This document shows, one piece after another, positions 41,080 through 50,513 of a stretch of DNA of 64,000 nucleotides. Made by a program: the position numbers and the translations under genes. The stretch is from Sphingobium sp. CAP-1 (lineage in GTDB: Bacteria > Pseudomonadota > Alphaproteobacteria > Sphingomonadales > Sphingomonadaceae). A model generated the notes under the pieces. The model was not told the origin of the DNA and ran no database searches. It worked only from the letters and a program-made list of their open reading frames with translations. How positions within the stretch are numbered: position 1 is the stretch's first letter; each line of letters starts with the position of its first letter. The stretch lies in NCBI RefSeq assembly GCF_009720145.1, contig NZ_CP046256.1:124001-188000 (forward strand). Reading direction: 5' to 3'.

Positions 41080-41609
41080 AGGATCGGCTCCCCGGTTCCT
41101 ATGACCTGGCGCGCGCATACGAAGCCGATTTCGGCATAGCGGCTGTCGAAGCCATCCTTGTGCGGCGTAGCCGCGAAATAGCATCCCTGCGGCACCGGGC
41201 CGGTTGCGCCCGGCGTCAGGCGTTCACCAAAGCGTGTGAGCGGTTTCATCTGCGCGACGAGGTGGCCGTTCACCGCAACCTGGCGGCCAACGTGGCTGAT
41301 CGTGTCGCCCGGCATGCCGTAGACGATCTTGCCGAACATCCGCGGCTTCGCGCCGAAGTGGCGACGCAGGAGCGTGCTTGGCGGCGGGTCGAAGAAAACA
41401 TAGTCTCCGCGCGCCGGCAGCTTGTGGCGCTGGATGAGGAAGGCCCAGTTCGGAAGCGAACCCGTCGTGTTGATCAGCAGCAGATGATCGTCGCGCCATG
41501 CGCTGATCGCGCTGAGCAGAACGCTGCCCGCGATGAACAGGCCGAACAACAGCCATAGCCGCGTGCGTGGCCGCCAGCTTGGGCGCGCCTCACTGGCCGC
41601 CGATGCCAT
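41076..41609 (-). CDS. S26-type signal peptidase of the conjugation system (TrhF/RP4 TraF-like)
   Basis: 177 residues from ATG 41609. A membrane anchor (LWLLFGLFIAGSVLLSAISA) is followed by the catalytic serine in NTTGSLPNWAFLIQ and the general-base lysine in FGKIVYGMPGDTISHVG, the S26 dyad. In related systems this peptidase matures the pilin or other exported components. Here it lies between trbI and traW, a position typical of the IncH/sphingomonad type rather than of F itself. It overlaps trbI by 20 bases. Confidence 0.85.
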   Translation of the reverse strand: MASAASEARPSWRPRTRLWLLFGLFIAGSVLLSAISAWRDDHLLLINTTGSLPNWAFLIQRHKLPARGDYVFFDPPPSTLLRRHFGAKPRMFGKIVYGMPGDTISHVGRQVAVNGHLVAQMKPLTRFGERLTPGATGPVPQGCYFAATPHKDGFDSRYAEIGFVCARQVIGTGEPIL

Positions 41610-42279
41610 CGGAGCCTCCGAAGGTCGAAACTTGCGCAGCTGGCGGAGCATATTGCGGAACCGGCTGCTGCTGCCCTGAAGACACCATTCCTGGCGCCGC
41701 CATGCCCTGTGCGGCCATCATGGGATCGATCGGAGGAGCAGCCCCGGGCATCTGGCCCGGCATCTGAGCCGGGGCTGCAAGTTGGGGTCTCGCGGCCGCC
41801 ATCGCCTGGGCATTCATCTGCTGCAGCTCCTCGGCCGAAGCTTGGCGCGGCCGCGGGACGCCCGAGGCGTAGACCGATTGTCTGAGGCTGTCGGTTATAT
41901 CGGGCACGTTCTTCGTGAGCACGGCTTCGCCGACGAGCACGATCTGGCCGCCAGCACTGCGCCGCTGCAGTTCCTTGTCGAGCGACGCCATGAAGCCCCG
42001 CATCTCGGCCTCGACCTGCGCCGGAGGCGATGTCGAGCGCGCCTGCGCCTGCACATATTCCCCGACGATCGAGGAGAGCCGCGCCGAGACGATATGATCC
42101 TGCTTGGGCGTCACCAGTGTCTTGGTGACCCACATGCCCCAGACCACAGTGGCCAGAAGGATCAGCCCGGCGAGGATCTGCATACGGCTGAAGCCAGCGA
42201 AGAATGTTCGTCTGGGCTTCGCTGGCGCTGCTGGCGATACCGGTGGCGCGGGAAGGTCGAGTTCGGGTTGCTCAGCCAT
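41590..42279 (-). CDS. trbI: F-type conjugation protein TrbI
   Basis: 229 residues. One membrane helix near residue 35 (MQILAGLILLATVVWGMWV), then a helical periplasmic domain (KQDHIVSARLSSIVGEYVQA) of TrbI_Ftype, and a Pro/Met/Ala-rich tail of about 70 residues not found in F TrbI (128). F TrbI influences pilus retraction. It overlaps the preceding small gene by eight bases. Confidence 0.8.
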   Translation of the reverse strand: MAEQPELDLPAPPVSPAAPAKPRRTFFAGFSRMQILAGLILLATVVWGMWVTKTLVTPKQDHIVSARLSSIVGEYVQAQARSTSPPAQVEAEMRGFMASLDKELQRRSAGGQIVLVGEAVLTKNVPDITDSLRQSVYASGVPRPRQASAEELQQMNAQAMAAARPQLAAPAQMPGQMPGAAPPIDPMMAAQGMAAPGMVSSGQQQPVPQYAPPAAQVSTFGGSDGIGGQ

Positions 42280-42625
42280 GGCGGGGGTCTCCCTGCGATC
42301 GGGCCGAAGGCAGGATCCTGCCTCTCCGCAGGACCATGAGCCCCACGGAAAGGATGAGATGTGCGACGGCGAAGATGGTCTTGAACGATGCGACCCGATC
42401 CGGGGTCGCGATGACGTAGCGGGTGCTGAGGTTGTTGAGCTGGTTCATCAGGCCATCGAGCGAGAAGCCGCCAAGGGCGAGAAAAAACAGCGCGAACAGG
42501 CCCCAGGTCATGAGCAGCGTTGATGCGAGGAAGCCGCCGAAATACAGGGTGAAATGAAGCATCGCGCGCGCGTCGATCGACGGCGGCGCGGATGGCTGTA
42601 CCCTCGGCTCTGTGCTGCTGGCCAT
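42272..42625 (-). CDS. Small membrane protein between traC and trbI, 117 residues
   Basis: Two membrane helices: FTLYFGGFLASTLLMTWGLF continuing as ALFFLALGG, and IFAVAHLILSVGLMVLR. The N-terminus is Pro/Ser-rich and cytoplasmic. It starts three bases after traC and overlaps trbI, so it belongs to the operon. No F counterpart is recognised. Confidence 0.65.
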   Translation of the reverse strand: MASSTEPRVQPSAPPSIDARAMLHFTLYFGGFLASTLLMTWGLFALFFLALGGFSLDGLMNQLNNLSTRYVIATPDRVASFKTIFAVAHLILSVGLMVLRRGRILPSARSQGDPRHG

Positions 42626-42628
42626 GGC

Positions 42629-45214
42629 TCACTCCGCCGCTTGCGCGAGCTCGGGATCCTCGTGAGAGGCCCATTTTTCCGGGTTGTCCGGGAAGGCGAT
42701 CCGCTCGATCGCCTCATCCATGGTGAGGCCCTGCGTGACGAGATCCTCAATGGCGGCGTAGACGGCCGGACTGGAGGAATAGACCGTGGACGAGAAGGGA
42801 TCGAGCACCAGGCGGCCGACCGCCAACGTCTCTGGCCCCTTGATCAGAATGTCGGAATATTCGCGGCCGTTGATCTTCAGCGAGCGCAGCAGCGCGTCGG
42901 TATAGTCGTCCATCTCGAAACGATCATGCTTCTTGAAGTCGGCGATGGTCTCCGGCTTCTGCTGGAGAATGACGAACCAGTCGCTGTTCTCAAGGGCGGC
43001 GATCGAACCCGCAGACTTGTAATAGTCGTTGAGCGACTGGGTCGCGGTGATGAGCGACGCATAATATTTACGGCAGGTACGCGCAAAGGCCTCGATGAAC
43101 TCGGCCATCGCCCCGCCGCGCATCATCTGCCACGCTTCATCCAGGAATAGCGCCTTGGGGATCGAACGGTCGACCTTACGCATCATTTGCTGTGACATGA
43201 ACAAGATCGCGGCCAGCACTACGCTGCGCAGTTCCTCACGTGACGAAAGATCGGAGAGTTCGAAAACGGTGAGCTGGGCCGACAACTCGAAGGACACTTC
43301 GCCCTGGAAGAAGCGGCCATAAGTGCCGGCGGAGGAGAATGGCCGCATAGCTATGCCAAGATCGGTGGCCTGCTGGTTGCCGGTCGCATCCAGGGCGGTG
43401 ATGATATCATCGATCGAACCAGCCCGCCCCTTCTCCGCCCAGACCGTGTTGACTGCGCCGTCGATCAGGCCGCGCTCGGTATCGTTGAGCCGATCCATGT
43501 GGCGCGACATCTGGTTCACGATGGCCTTGAGCATTGCCATGCAGTCGAGGAGATAGTCCTCATCGGTCGCCGCGAGTTCCTCGTCGATCATGCTGAACGG
43601 GTTGAGACAAAAGCCCGAAGCCATCGTGAACTCGACGAAAGCGCCGCCCTGGAGCTTGGCGGAATGCTCGAACGAGCGTCCGTCGTCGATGACGACAACG
43701 CGGGCGCCGGCGCCACAGAATGACGCGCACAGCTCCTGCAGCGTCACCGATTTGCCGGAGCCCGACTTGCCGAAGACAGCGACATTGTGGTTGCCGGCCG
43801 CATTCTCGAACGGGCTCCAGAAGAAGGGCTGACCACGTCTGCCGATCAGCATCAGATGGGGCACCTGGCTCCCGAGGAACTCGCCCTGAATGGGGGCGAG
43901 ATTAGCGGCGGTCGTGGTCAGCAATGTGCGCATCCGCTTCATGCGCTCGAGATCGCGCGCGAGACCGTTGGCCATCGTCATCGGCATCGCGCAGAGCAGA
44001 CCCATGATCTGCAGGTAGCGATCGTCGAGAAGATCCCAGCCCGCTGCCCGGTACACGGATTTGAGTACCCGTTCGTTCGCGTCCCCCCGGCCCTTCGGGG
44101 AGAAGGCGGTGACACTGAAGAAGACGCGCACGAGCTTGCGGCCCTGGCGCAGCTCGTCGTTCACATAGCGCCATTCCTGGCTCTGATCGCGCAGCTGCGG
44201 CAGGAAGCGCGACGATTTTGAATCGGCCAGGCTCGTTGTGCGCATGAACTTGAAGCTGGCCTTGTTGCTCGCGGCCATCGGATCGGGGAATTCGACACAG
44301 AGATTGGTCGCGACCGGGCACGGCATGCGCAGCTTGTCGGTAAACATGTCGCCGATCAGCCGGGCGACGTCCCATGGCGCCCAGCGTGCCGGCAGGTTGC
44401 GCACCGAGAACGAGCGGACGTCGAAGACGTCCGGCAGAATTTCACCGATCTCCGGCGCTTCGTCGATGGTCTTGCCGGTGGGCCGGAATCGCTCGGTGCG
44501 AAGCAGCATCCGGTCAGACTCGATATGCAATTCGACGTCCCGGCGGATTGCCTGGTCCGCGATCGGATCGAGCGGATTATAGCTGACCACGTCCTCGCCG
44601 GCAGCAGTAGTCGGCGAGGTAATGTCGTCGATCCAGGCAATGAGTGCCTGCGGATCCATCGTCCTGGCCGACACATTGATCGAGGCAAGCGCCGAGATGA
44701 TGCCGTCCATGACGGCGACGATCTCCTCTGCCGTCACGCTCGAGCTCTCGGGCGTCGAATAGGAGATCGCCACGCGGTGATTGCGAAGCGAAAAGGGCGC
44801 GTCGGCCGAAAGCGACTTCCAGACCCCGTCGGTCAGGAAGTCGACCCGGTGCTTGGCCATGCGCTCATAGACGCCGCGCGCGGAATAGCGCGGGAGATAC
44901 CATTTGGAGAGGCGCTCGCCGATCCGCGGACTCATCCATTGGTGGAACTGCAGACAGCCGGGGGCAGGAATCGCCTCCGAGAGAAACTGGGTCAGGATCT
45001 CGCCCGTGCGTTCGTCCGCGCCGACGAGCGGCGCTGCTTCGATCACGAAGCCGCGCGATGCGCTGTTGTAGAATATCCCGGTCTTGGGATCATAGCTGCG
45101 ATAGGGCAGCCAATGCGCCAGCATCGGCACGCCAAACTCCGGCCGCTCGGCGTCGGGCCGCTTGGCGTCGCCCAGGATCCCGGACAGCAGGCTCTCGAAG
45201 AAGCTCCCCGCCAT
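42629..45214 (-). CDS. traC: Type IV secretion ATPase TraC (VirB4 family)
   Basis: 861 residues, close to F TraC (875). Walker A is VAVFGKSGSGKSVTLQELC near residue 481, and Walker B lies in KALFLDEAWQMMRGG; a following TQSLNDYY is the family's late motif. The N-terminal 400 residues match the TraC/VirB4 barrel (HWLPYRSYDPKTGIFYNSAS near residue 34). Cytoplasmic-face ATPase that powers pilus assembly. It starts one base after traV. Confidence 0.96.
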   Translation of the reverse strand: MAGSFFESLLSGILGDAKRPDAERPEFGVPMLAHWLPYRSYDPKTGIFYNSASRGFVIEAAPLVGADERTGEILTQFLSEAIPAPGCLQFHQWMSPRIGERLSKWYLPRYSARGVYERMAKHRVDFLTDGVWKSLSADAPFSLRNHRVAISYSTPESSSVTAEEIVAVMDGIISALASINVSARTMDPQALIAWIDDITSPTTAAGEDVVSYNPLDPIADQAIRRDVELHIESDRMLLRTERFRPTGKTIDEAPEIGEILPDVFDVRSFSVRNLPARWAPWDVARLIGDMFTDKLRMPCPVATNLCVEFPDPMAASNKASFKFMRTTSLADSKSSRFLPQLRDQSQEWRYVNDELRQGRKLVRVFFSVTAFSPKGRGDANERVLKSVYRAAGWDLLDDRYLQIMGLLCAMPMTMANGLARDLERMKRMRTLLTTTAANLAPIQGEFLGSQVPHLMLIGRRGQPFFWSPFENAAGNHNVAVFGKSGSGKSVTLQELCASFCGAGARVVVIDDGRSFEHSAKLQGGAFVEFTMASGFCLNPFSMIDEELAATDEDYLLDCMAMLKAIVNQMSRHMDRLNDTERGLIDGAVNTVWAEKGRAGSIDDIITALDATGNQQATDLGIAMRPFSSAGTYGRFFQGEVSFELSAQLTVFELSDLSSREELRSVVLAAILFMSQQMMRKVDRSIPKALFLDEAWQMMRGGAMAEFIEAFARTCRKYYASLITATQSLNDYYKSAGSIAALENSDWFVILQQKPETIADFKKHDRFEMDDYTDALLRSLKINGREYSDILIKGPETLAVGRLVLDPFSSTVYSSSPAVYAAIEDLVTQGLTMDEAIERIAFPDNPEKWASHEDPELAQAAE

Positions 45215-45215
45215 C

Positions 45216-46226
45216 TCACTTGTCCTCCGGCACGGCAGCAGGGAAGTTCGCGGCCTTCACCGTCGCGCCGATCGCCGCCGGCGCGGCTGCCGCTCCGGTC
45301 TGCGCAACGCCGGCATCCCGGGCATCCTTAGCCGCGCCATTGGCGACCTCCTGATAGTGGGGATCGGCCTTCACGCGCGCGACCGCCGCCGCGCCGGTCG
45401 CGCTCATAGGCTGCGGAGCGGGTGCCGAGGCCGCCTTGGCTTCGGGACTGCCGCTCGCCGGTGCATCAGAGGGGGGATGAGGCACCGTCGAAGCGGCAGC
45501 CGGCGGAGTATGGCTCAAAGCCGCCGCCGTTCCCGAACCGGATGTCGCTGGCGCCCTGGGAGCGAGACGCGCCCTGACATCCGCTTTGATCGCACTGACC
45601 GGATCGGGGGCCGGATCAGGCTTGCGCGCCCGGGCAGCCGCAACGGCCGCCGGGTCCGGTCCGTTCGGATCGCTGTCGGCGAAGCCTGTCAGCGGCGGAT
45701 CGATGCGGTCGACCGCATCACCAAGCGATTCCTGGATGTCTGGTGCCACCGCCGACGCCCGCGCCGGCATGGACGCCTGCATCAGAGCCTGCTGCCGCCA
45801 TTCCCCGCTCGCGACGACCGCATGGACCGCACTGGCCTCGTGGAGCCGGCCACGCTCGTCGATATAGGGCTGAAAGACGATCCGCAGCACCTTCTCTTGG
45901 CTGCGTCCGGCATCGGTCGAGGCAAGGCGCGCGGATTGGCCCATCGCCACGCGATTGGTTTTCCCGCGCATCGGCTGCCGCATATTGCCGGTGGGCAGAG
46001 CATCGCCGTCCGAAGGGTCCGCCGAGATGAGCGCAAGCGCCCTGTCGTCGATCGTCGAACTCGGCGCGCAGATGCCGTCGGGCGCCGCGCAGGAAAAGCT
46101 GCCGCGCACATTGCCGCCGAAACTGGCGCAGCCATTGAGCGCCAGGAGACTGGTCAACCCGAGCACACCCGGCAGCCACAGACGACGGCGGCCGCCGCCA
46201 TGCCCAACCAAGGACCGCCGGATCAC
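45216..46226 (-). CDS. traV: F-type lipoprotein TraV
   Basis: 336 residues from a GTG at 46226 that overlaps the DsbC-like stop by four bases; earlier starts would lie inside the previous gene. A hydrophobic leader (LWLPGVLGLTSLLALNGC) ends in a lipobox-like cysteine, followed by FGGNVRGSFSCAAPDGICAP with the TraV cysteines. The rest is long, Ala/Pro-rich and probably disordered, making it much longer than F TraV (171). TraV forms the outer-membrane core with TraK and TraB. Confidence 0.85.
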   Translation of the reverse strand: MIRRSLVGHGGGRRRLWLPGVLGLTSLLALNGCASFGGNVRGSFSCAAPDGICAPSSTIDDRALALISADPSDGDALPTGNMRQPMRGKTNRVAMGQSARLASTDAGRSQEKVLRIVFQPYIDERGRLHEASAVHAVVASGEWRQQALMQASMPARASAVAPDIQESLGDAVDRIDPPLTGFADSDPNGPDPAAVAAARARKPDPAPDPVSAIKADVRARLAPRAPATSGSGTAAALSHTPPAAASTVPHPPSDAPASGSPEAKAASAPAPQPMSATGAAAVARVKADPHYQEVANGAAKDARDAGVAQTGAAAAPAAIGATVKAANFPAAVPEDK

Positions 46227-47098
46227 GACTGGCCTCCCTTGAGCCAATTCTCGAGGAAGGCGCGCGGCCGGTAGCCCTCGATCACCGCACCGTCGCCGCG
46301 CACGATGACCGGCGTGCCGCTGAGACCATGGCGGTGGGCGAAGGCCTCGTTCGCATCGAGCCCCGAGGTGTTGCAGGAAGGTCCTGCCTTGATTTCCTCT
46401 CCGGCATAGGCTGCATGCAGCGCGGCCTCCCGGTTCCTGGCGCAGTAGACGCGGTCGGCGACATCGCGGCTTCCGAGCACCGAGATCGGCCGTTCGACGA
46501 CCCGCACGTTCATGTCCTTCAGGACACTGGTGAGCGCCCGGCAATAGCCACAGCGGAAATCGGTGAAGACCGTGATCGTCTGGCCCGAAGGATTGCCCCA
46601 GACGATCGCACCGTCTCGGGGCAGCTCGGCGAGCGAGAGCTTCTGCGGCGTCGCAGGGCGGACTGGCTTCTCCACCCGGCCCGGCGTTGCCGCAGCGAGC
46701 TGTGAAGTATCGTCTTCGCCGCCCGCATTTGCCGCCGCATTGGCCTTCGCGGCTGCGCCGACGAGCATGTCGGGGTTCATCTCGAGCAGACGGGCGGCCG
46801 TGATGTCCTGCCGGGTCTGCATGTCATAGACGCGGCCGATGACGAGGAAACGCGCGCCCGTATCGACGTAGAACAGGTTGGCGCCCGCGGTAATCTCGCA
46901 AAGGCCGCTGATCTTGCCGCAATCGATAGCGGTGACCGGTGTCTTGGGCAGCCGCGTCTTTAGGAGCAACCGGACCCGGTCTTCCGGGCTGTTCGTGTCG
47001 GCCGCGAGCGCGATGCCGGCGACGCTCAGCCCGAGGAGCGTGGTGAGGACGAGGCGCGACGGGCGGCCCAGCGCGCGCAGACGATCAATTGCGAACAT
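46223..47098 (-). CDS. dsbC: DsbC-like thiol isomerase of the tra operon
   Basis: 291 residues from ATG 47098, which overlaps the end of traB by 14 bases. A signal sequence (LVLTTLLGLSVAGIALAADT), an N-terminal dimerisation domain and a C-terminal thioredoxin domain with the active site in FTDFRCGYCRALTSVL. It would shuffle disulfides in TraN, TraU and TraH. DsbC-family genes are regular parts of F-type operons outside F itself (as trhF/TrbB analogues). Confidence 0.88.
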   Translation of the reverse strand: MFAIDRLRALGRPSRLVLTTLLGLSVAGIALAADTNSPEDRVRLLLKTRLPKTPVTAIDCGKISGLCEITAGANLFYVDTGARFLVIGRVYDMQTRQDITAARLLEMNPDMLVGAAAKANAAANAGGEDDTSQLAAATPGRVEKPVRPATPQKLSLAELPRDGAIVWGNPSGQTITVFTDFRCGYCRALTSVLKDMNVRVVERPISVLGSRDVADRVYCARNREAALHAAYAGEEIKAGPSCNTSGLDANEAFAHRHGLSGTPVIVRGDGAVIEGYRPRAFLENWLKGGQS

Positions 47099-48422
47099 AG
47101 ACACCCTCCAGGAAGACAATCTCAACATCGATGCCGGTCGGCATCTCAATCACGGGCTGGTATTGCTCGGCGCGTTCGATCAGATATTTGGAGACCATGT
47201 CGCCAGTCTGGGCGACGCCCTCGCCGAAACCGCCCTCGAGGATGTCGCCCGTCGAGAGCTTCTGGCGCTGGCCGTTGGTCGTGATGTTGGTGCCCTGGAA
47301 GACCGAGTTGGCATTCGCCGAGAAGCCACGGCCGAAGCCGCCAGCAAGGCCCGCCAGGAAGGCCTGGGTCACGAGCGAGCCTTCGCGGGACACCACCCGG
47401 CCACGCACGCCCGTCTTACCCCCGAAGGCGATGAAGCCCTTGACCTCGGAGACCGCGTAGCGGCCGCCGGGCTGCGGGCAGGTCATCTTCTGAAGCTTGA
47501 CGTAGACCTTCTCGCTCGAGAGGTCGCCGCGCGCCGCGCCGTTGATGAGGCAGCCCTCTATCTTGGTCGTGAGCAGGCGGCCGTTCTGGTAGACCGAGCG
47601 CGCCGGACCCGTCACACGCAGCACGACGGGCAAGGGATCGCTCTGGCTGTTGACCCCCGCGCTCGCATCCACGCCCACGATCACCTTCGCACGCGCGAAG
47701 CTGTTGGGCGGCAGATAGTTGACGCTGTCGGTATAGACCGTGTTGCCCTTGGCAATGCGGGAGGCGTTGCCGCTATCCGTCGTCGTGAAGTTGACGAGCT
47801 TCACTTCCGCGGCCGAAGCGATCGGAGCCGCCGCTTGCGTTCCGCCCTGCGCGCCCGGTCGCTGATAGGCCTGCGGACCATAGGGCCCGTACATTGCGGC
47901 CGGGCCGGGCGCCGGTGCTGCGGCAGTCCGGCGATCAGCGACCTGCCGGCGAAGTTGCTCGTTTTCGGCCTGGTAGGCGGACAGGACCCGCTGGCCATCG
48001 GCCTGCATCGCCTGATTCTGGCCCTTCAGCGCCTCGACCTGCGCGGTCAGCGCCTCGAGCCGGCTATTCTGCCCGTCGATCGACTTGAGTTGGTTTTCTG
48101 TCGACTGAAAGCGGTTCTCCGAAAGCGCCATCCATTCCTGCTGGGAGAGGTTGCGGTTGACGAGATCCTTGGTGGAGACGTCGACCTCGCTGACGCCGTC
48201 GTCGGTCTCCTTCGATTTGTCGCCGTCGCCGCCGAAGATCCAGAAGGACGAAAGGACCAGGCCCACGCCCGCGACGCCGGCGAGGAGCAGACGCTGGCGG
48301 CGGCGGACTGCGTCATTGGCACCGAGATCGCCCGACAGCGGGGAAACTCCCTCTTCGGTGCCGCCCTCGCTGCCGCCGTCGAGAGGACGGCGACTGCGCT
48401 TCAGGAAATCGGAAAGAGCCAT
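47085..48422 (-). CDS. traB: F-type conjugation protein TraB (VirB10-like)
   Basis: 445 residues from the ATG at 48422, after GGGAAGGTGAGG. One membrane helix near residue 47 (RLLLAGVAGVGLVLSSFWIF), a coiled-coil (DGQNSRLEALTAQVEALKGQ), a Pro-rich linker, and a C-terminal VirB10-like beta-barrel domain (SVYQNGRLLTTKIEGCLING). TraB spans from inner membrane to the outer core. It starts four bases after traK. Confidence 0.94.
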   Translation of the reverse strand: MALSDFLKRSRRPLDGGSEGGTEEGVSPLSGDLGANDAVRRRQRLLLAGVAGVGLVLSSFWIFGGDGDKSKETDDGVSEVDVSTKDLVNRNLSQQEWMALSENRFQSTENQLKSIDGQNSRLEALTAQVEALKGQNQAMQADGQRVLSAYQAENEQLRRQVADRRTAAAPAPGPAAMYGPYGPQAYQRPGAQGGTQAAAPIASAAEVKLVNFTTTDSGNASRIAKGNTVYTDSVNYLPPNSFARAKVIVGVDASAGVNSQSDPLPVVLRVTGPARSVYQNGRLLTTKIEGCLINGAARGDLSSEKVYVKLQKMTCPQPGGRYAVSEVKGFIAFGGKTGVRGRVVSREGSLVTQAFLAGLAGGFGRGFSANANSVFQGTNITTNGQRQKLSTGDILEGGFGEGVAQTGDMVSKYLIERAEQYQPVIEMPTGIDVEIVFLEGVYVRN

Positions 48423-48426
48423 ATCC

Positions 48427-49263
48427 TCACCTTCCCGTAGGAGTATTTTGGCCAGCCAAGGGGCTCGGACCATTTTGCGAGACGAGGTAGGCCGTGGTGA
48501 CCTTGCCCGGTGCGAGCTTGGTGTCGGCGATCGAGACGGCGAGCGCGCTCGAAGGAGCGACCATGCTTGTGGTAAGCTCGACGCTCTGGTCACCCTTGTT
48601 CTCGATCCGAAGCACCCGGCCGGTCAGCTCGGAACCCCGATATTCGGCGATCATCTGGACCTTGAGAGTGCCAACATAGACGGGGCGCAGGGTGCGCTGG
48701 CGCATCTCGTAGCCATCGGCGACGGCATTCGAATACATGGCCTGGACAAGCTCGACGGCGGCATCCTGGGGTCCCAGCTGATTGGCGGGACCATTCTCGG
48801 CCGCCTTTTCGTTGGCGATCGCAGGGTTCGAAACAAAGACCTGGGCGGCCTGGTCCCCGCTGATCCGGCACACGAACTTGTAGACGTAGCCGCGCTTGCT
48901 GGTCGCGAAGAAGGAAAGCGCGGGTCGGCCAAACCCGTCTGGCACAGACAGGTAGATGTCACCGCGGACCGGCTCGTTGACGACCGAGAAGTCGTCCTGC
49001 GGATTGCCGGTCGAGATCTTCGACACGCTCGCGAACTCGTCCTCGACGAGGCTGATGCGGGTCAGATCCTTGGCCGACGCGGTGCAATCAACCTGCGCGC
49101 TGTCGCTCGCCATGATCGTCTGATCGGCGAAGGCCGGCTCGGCGATGAGGAAGACCGCCAGGGCGACGAGGCTTGCGCCGATGAAGCGGCTCGCGTGGCA
49201 AGTCACGCGCGAGAGGAAGGCAGTGCCGAGCGCGGCACTCCCGATAGCATAGACCGGCATCAT
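48427..49263 (-). CDS. traK: F-type conjugation protein TraK (VirB9-like secretin-type)
   Basis: 278 residues. A long leader with a hydrophobic core (FIGASLVALAVFLIAEPAFA) is followed by a beta-rich periplasmic protein with the TraK pattern: CTASAKDLTRISLVEDEF, then GDIYLSVPDGFGRPALSFF. TraK forms the outer-membrane ring with TraV. It overlaps traE by four bases. Confidence 0.93.
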   Translation of the reverse strand: MMPVYAIGSAALGTAFLSRVTCHASRFIGASLVALAVFLIAEPAFADQTIMASDSAQVDCTASAKDLTRISLVEDEFASVSKISTGNPQDDFSVVNEPVRGDIYLSVPDGFGRPALSFFATSKRGYVYKFVCRISGDQAAQVFVSNPAIANEKAAENGPANQLGPQDAAVELVQAMYSNAVADGYEMRQRTLRPVYVGTLKVQMIAEYRGSELTGRVLRIENKGDQSVELTTSMVAPSSALAVSIADTKLAPGKVTTAYLVSQNGPSPLAGQNTPTGR

Positions 49264-49841
49264 GATGAGCTCCCCTGTTGGTCTTTCGCGGAGCCGGTCT
49301 TCACCATCCCGAAGCCCACCAGCTTCAGCGACAGGCCGGAATATTCCCAGTCGTAGCGGAAGGTGCGGTTCTCGCTGGAGATGACCTTGTTGCCGACGAT
49401 CGTGTGCAGTTCGCCGGTCACCTCCGAGCGGAGGTTCCTGGTGTCGATCTCCATCTTCTGGATGGTGAAGAACTGCGAGATCGAGGAGCCGCGCTGCTCG
49501 CTGACGATCTTGAGCAGGTCGGCCTTGATCTTGCCCTGCGTGCGCGGGCTCGCAATGTCGAGCACCGCATTCATCCAGTATTCGAGGTTCTGCGGGCTGC
49601 GATCGAGCGTCAGCACGACCGTGTCGCGCGTGATCATCTCCAGATATTCGCGGCTGACGCCGGCAGAGCTGACCGTCAGCGGAGAACGCAGCACTGGTTG
49701 CAGCACCACCTCGCGGTCGCGCGACAGGCTGACCGTGCAGAGCAGCAGGGTGATCACGGCGAGCGCCACCGCGGCGACGGCCAGAATGTTGCGCTGGCGC
49801 AGGATCCGCTGGCTGTTCGTATGGCTGTAGGAAAGTTCCAT
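49260..49841 (-). CDS. traE: F-type conjugation protein TraE (VirB5/VirB8-like)
   Basis: 193 residues, near F TraE (188). One N-terminal membrane helix (ILAVAAVALAVITLLLCTVS) and a periplasmic domain with SREYLEMITRDTVVLTLDRS and SENRTFRYDWEYSGLSLKLV, as in the family. It starts one base after traL. Confidence 0.94.
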   Translation of the reverse strand: MELSYSHTNSQRILRQRNILAVAAVALAVITLLLCTVSLSRDREVVLQPVLRSPLTVSSAGVSREYLEMITRDTVVLTLDRSPQNLEYWMNAVLDIASPRTQGKIKADLLKIVSEQRGSSISQFFTIQKMEIDTRNLRSEVTGELHTIVGNKVISSENRTFRYDWEYSGLSLKLVGFGMVKTGSAKDQQGSSS

Positions 49842-49842
49842 A

Positions 49843-50133
49843 TCACCCCGCCATCAGTCGAAGATATGAGGGTGGCGTGGCTCTCAGGCCGGTGAAGCCG
49901 GCCGGAAGATGCCAATAGGCCAGGTGAAGCAGCCAGGACGTCGCCCGGCCTGCCTTAGCTTTTCTGAGACCCCACCAGCCCGCCCCCGAAAGAAGCATGC
50001 CGATAAGGATGTGCTGAGACAGGATCCCCCAGACGAATGGGATAACCATCGCCAGGAACTCATCCAGCGTCCACAGCCCGATCAGCTCGGGATCGTCGAG
50101 ATGAGTTGGAATGACGTACTTGTCTGCGGCCAT
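49843..50133 (-). CDS. traL: F-type conjugation protein TraL (VirB3-like)
   Basis: 96 residues, typical length. The N-terminal motif IPTHLDDPELIGLWTLDEFL is diagnostic, followed by two membrane stretches (VIPFVWGILSQHILIGMLLS and the next). Inner-membrane component of the pilus assembly platform, second gene of the operon. Confidence 0.94.
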   Translation of the reverse strand: MAADKYVIPTHLDDPELIGLWTLDEFLAMVIPFVWGILSQHILIGMLLSGAGWWGLRKAKAGRATSWLLHLAYWHLPAGFTGLRATPPSYLRLMAG

Positions 50134-50192
50134 TGCACCACCCCCTCCTGGACCTGGGCGGAGCTGCTACTCCGCACAGGCCTGGGATCGGT

Positions 50193-50513
50193 TCAGATCG
50201 TCGCGGTCACGGTGGACGTGACGATCGGCACGCCGGTTCCGGCACCGACGCCGACGCCGACCGGGATCGCGATCTGCCCCATCGAGAAGCGACCCGAAGC
50301 GAGGGCGACCACGCCGCCGGCGAGGCTGAGCACCGTGATGATCTTGCCGCCGGATCCCTCGAGGAAGTCGGTGAACTTAGTGAGCGCGGTGTTGAACGTC
50401 GTGTCGGCGCCGGCGAAGGCGGGACCGGCGAAGAAGAGAAAAGCGAACAGGAGTACGGCGAGGGCGAGGATCGCCAGCTCCGCGTGTCCGCTCTTTTGGA
50501 GGACAGACTGCAT
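50193..50513 (-). CDS. traA: F-type pilin TraA
   Basis: 106 residues from ATG 50513 after AAGGAAA. A long leader ends in LLFAFLFFAGPAFAGADTTF, with a likely cleavage after AFA. The mature part of about 70 residues has the pilin pattern: two hydrophobic helices (GGKIITVLSLAGGVVALASG and IAIPVGVGVGAGTG). First gene of the tra operon, 59 bases before traL. Confidence 0.88.
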   Translation of the reverse strand: MQSVLQKSGHAELAILALAVLLFAFLFFAGPAFAGADTTFNTALTKFTDFLEGSGGKIITVLSLAGGVVALASGRFSMGQIAIPVGVGVGAGTGVPIVTSTVTATI

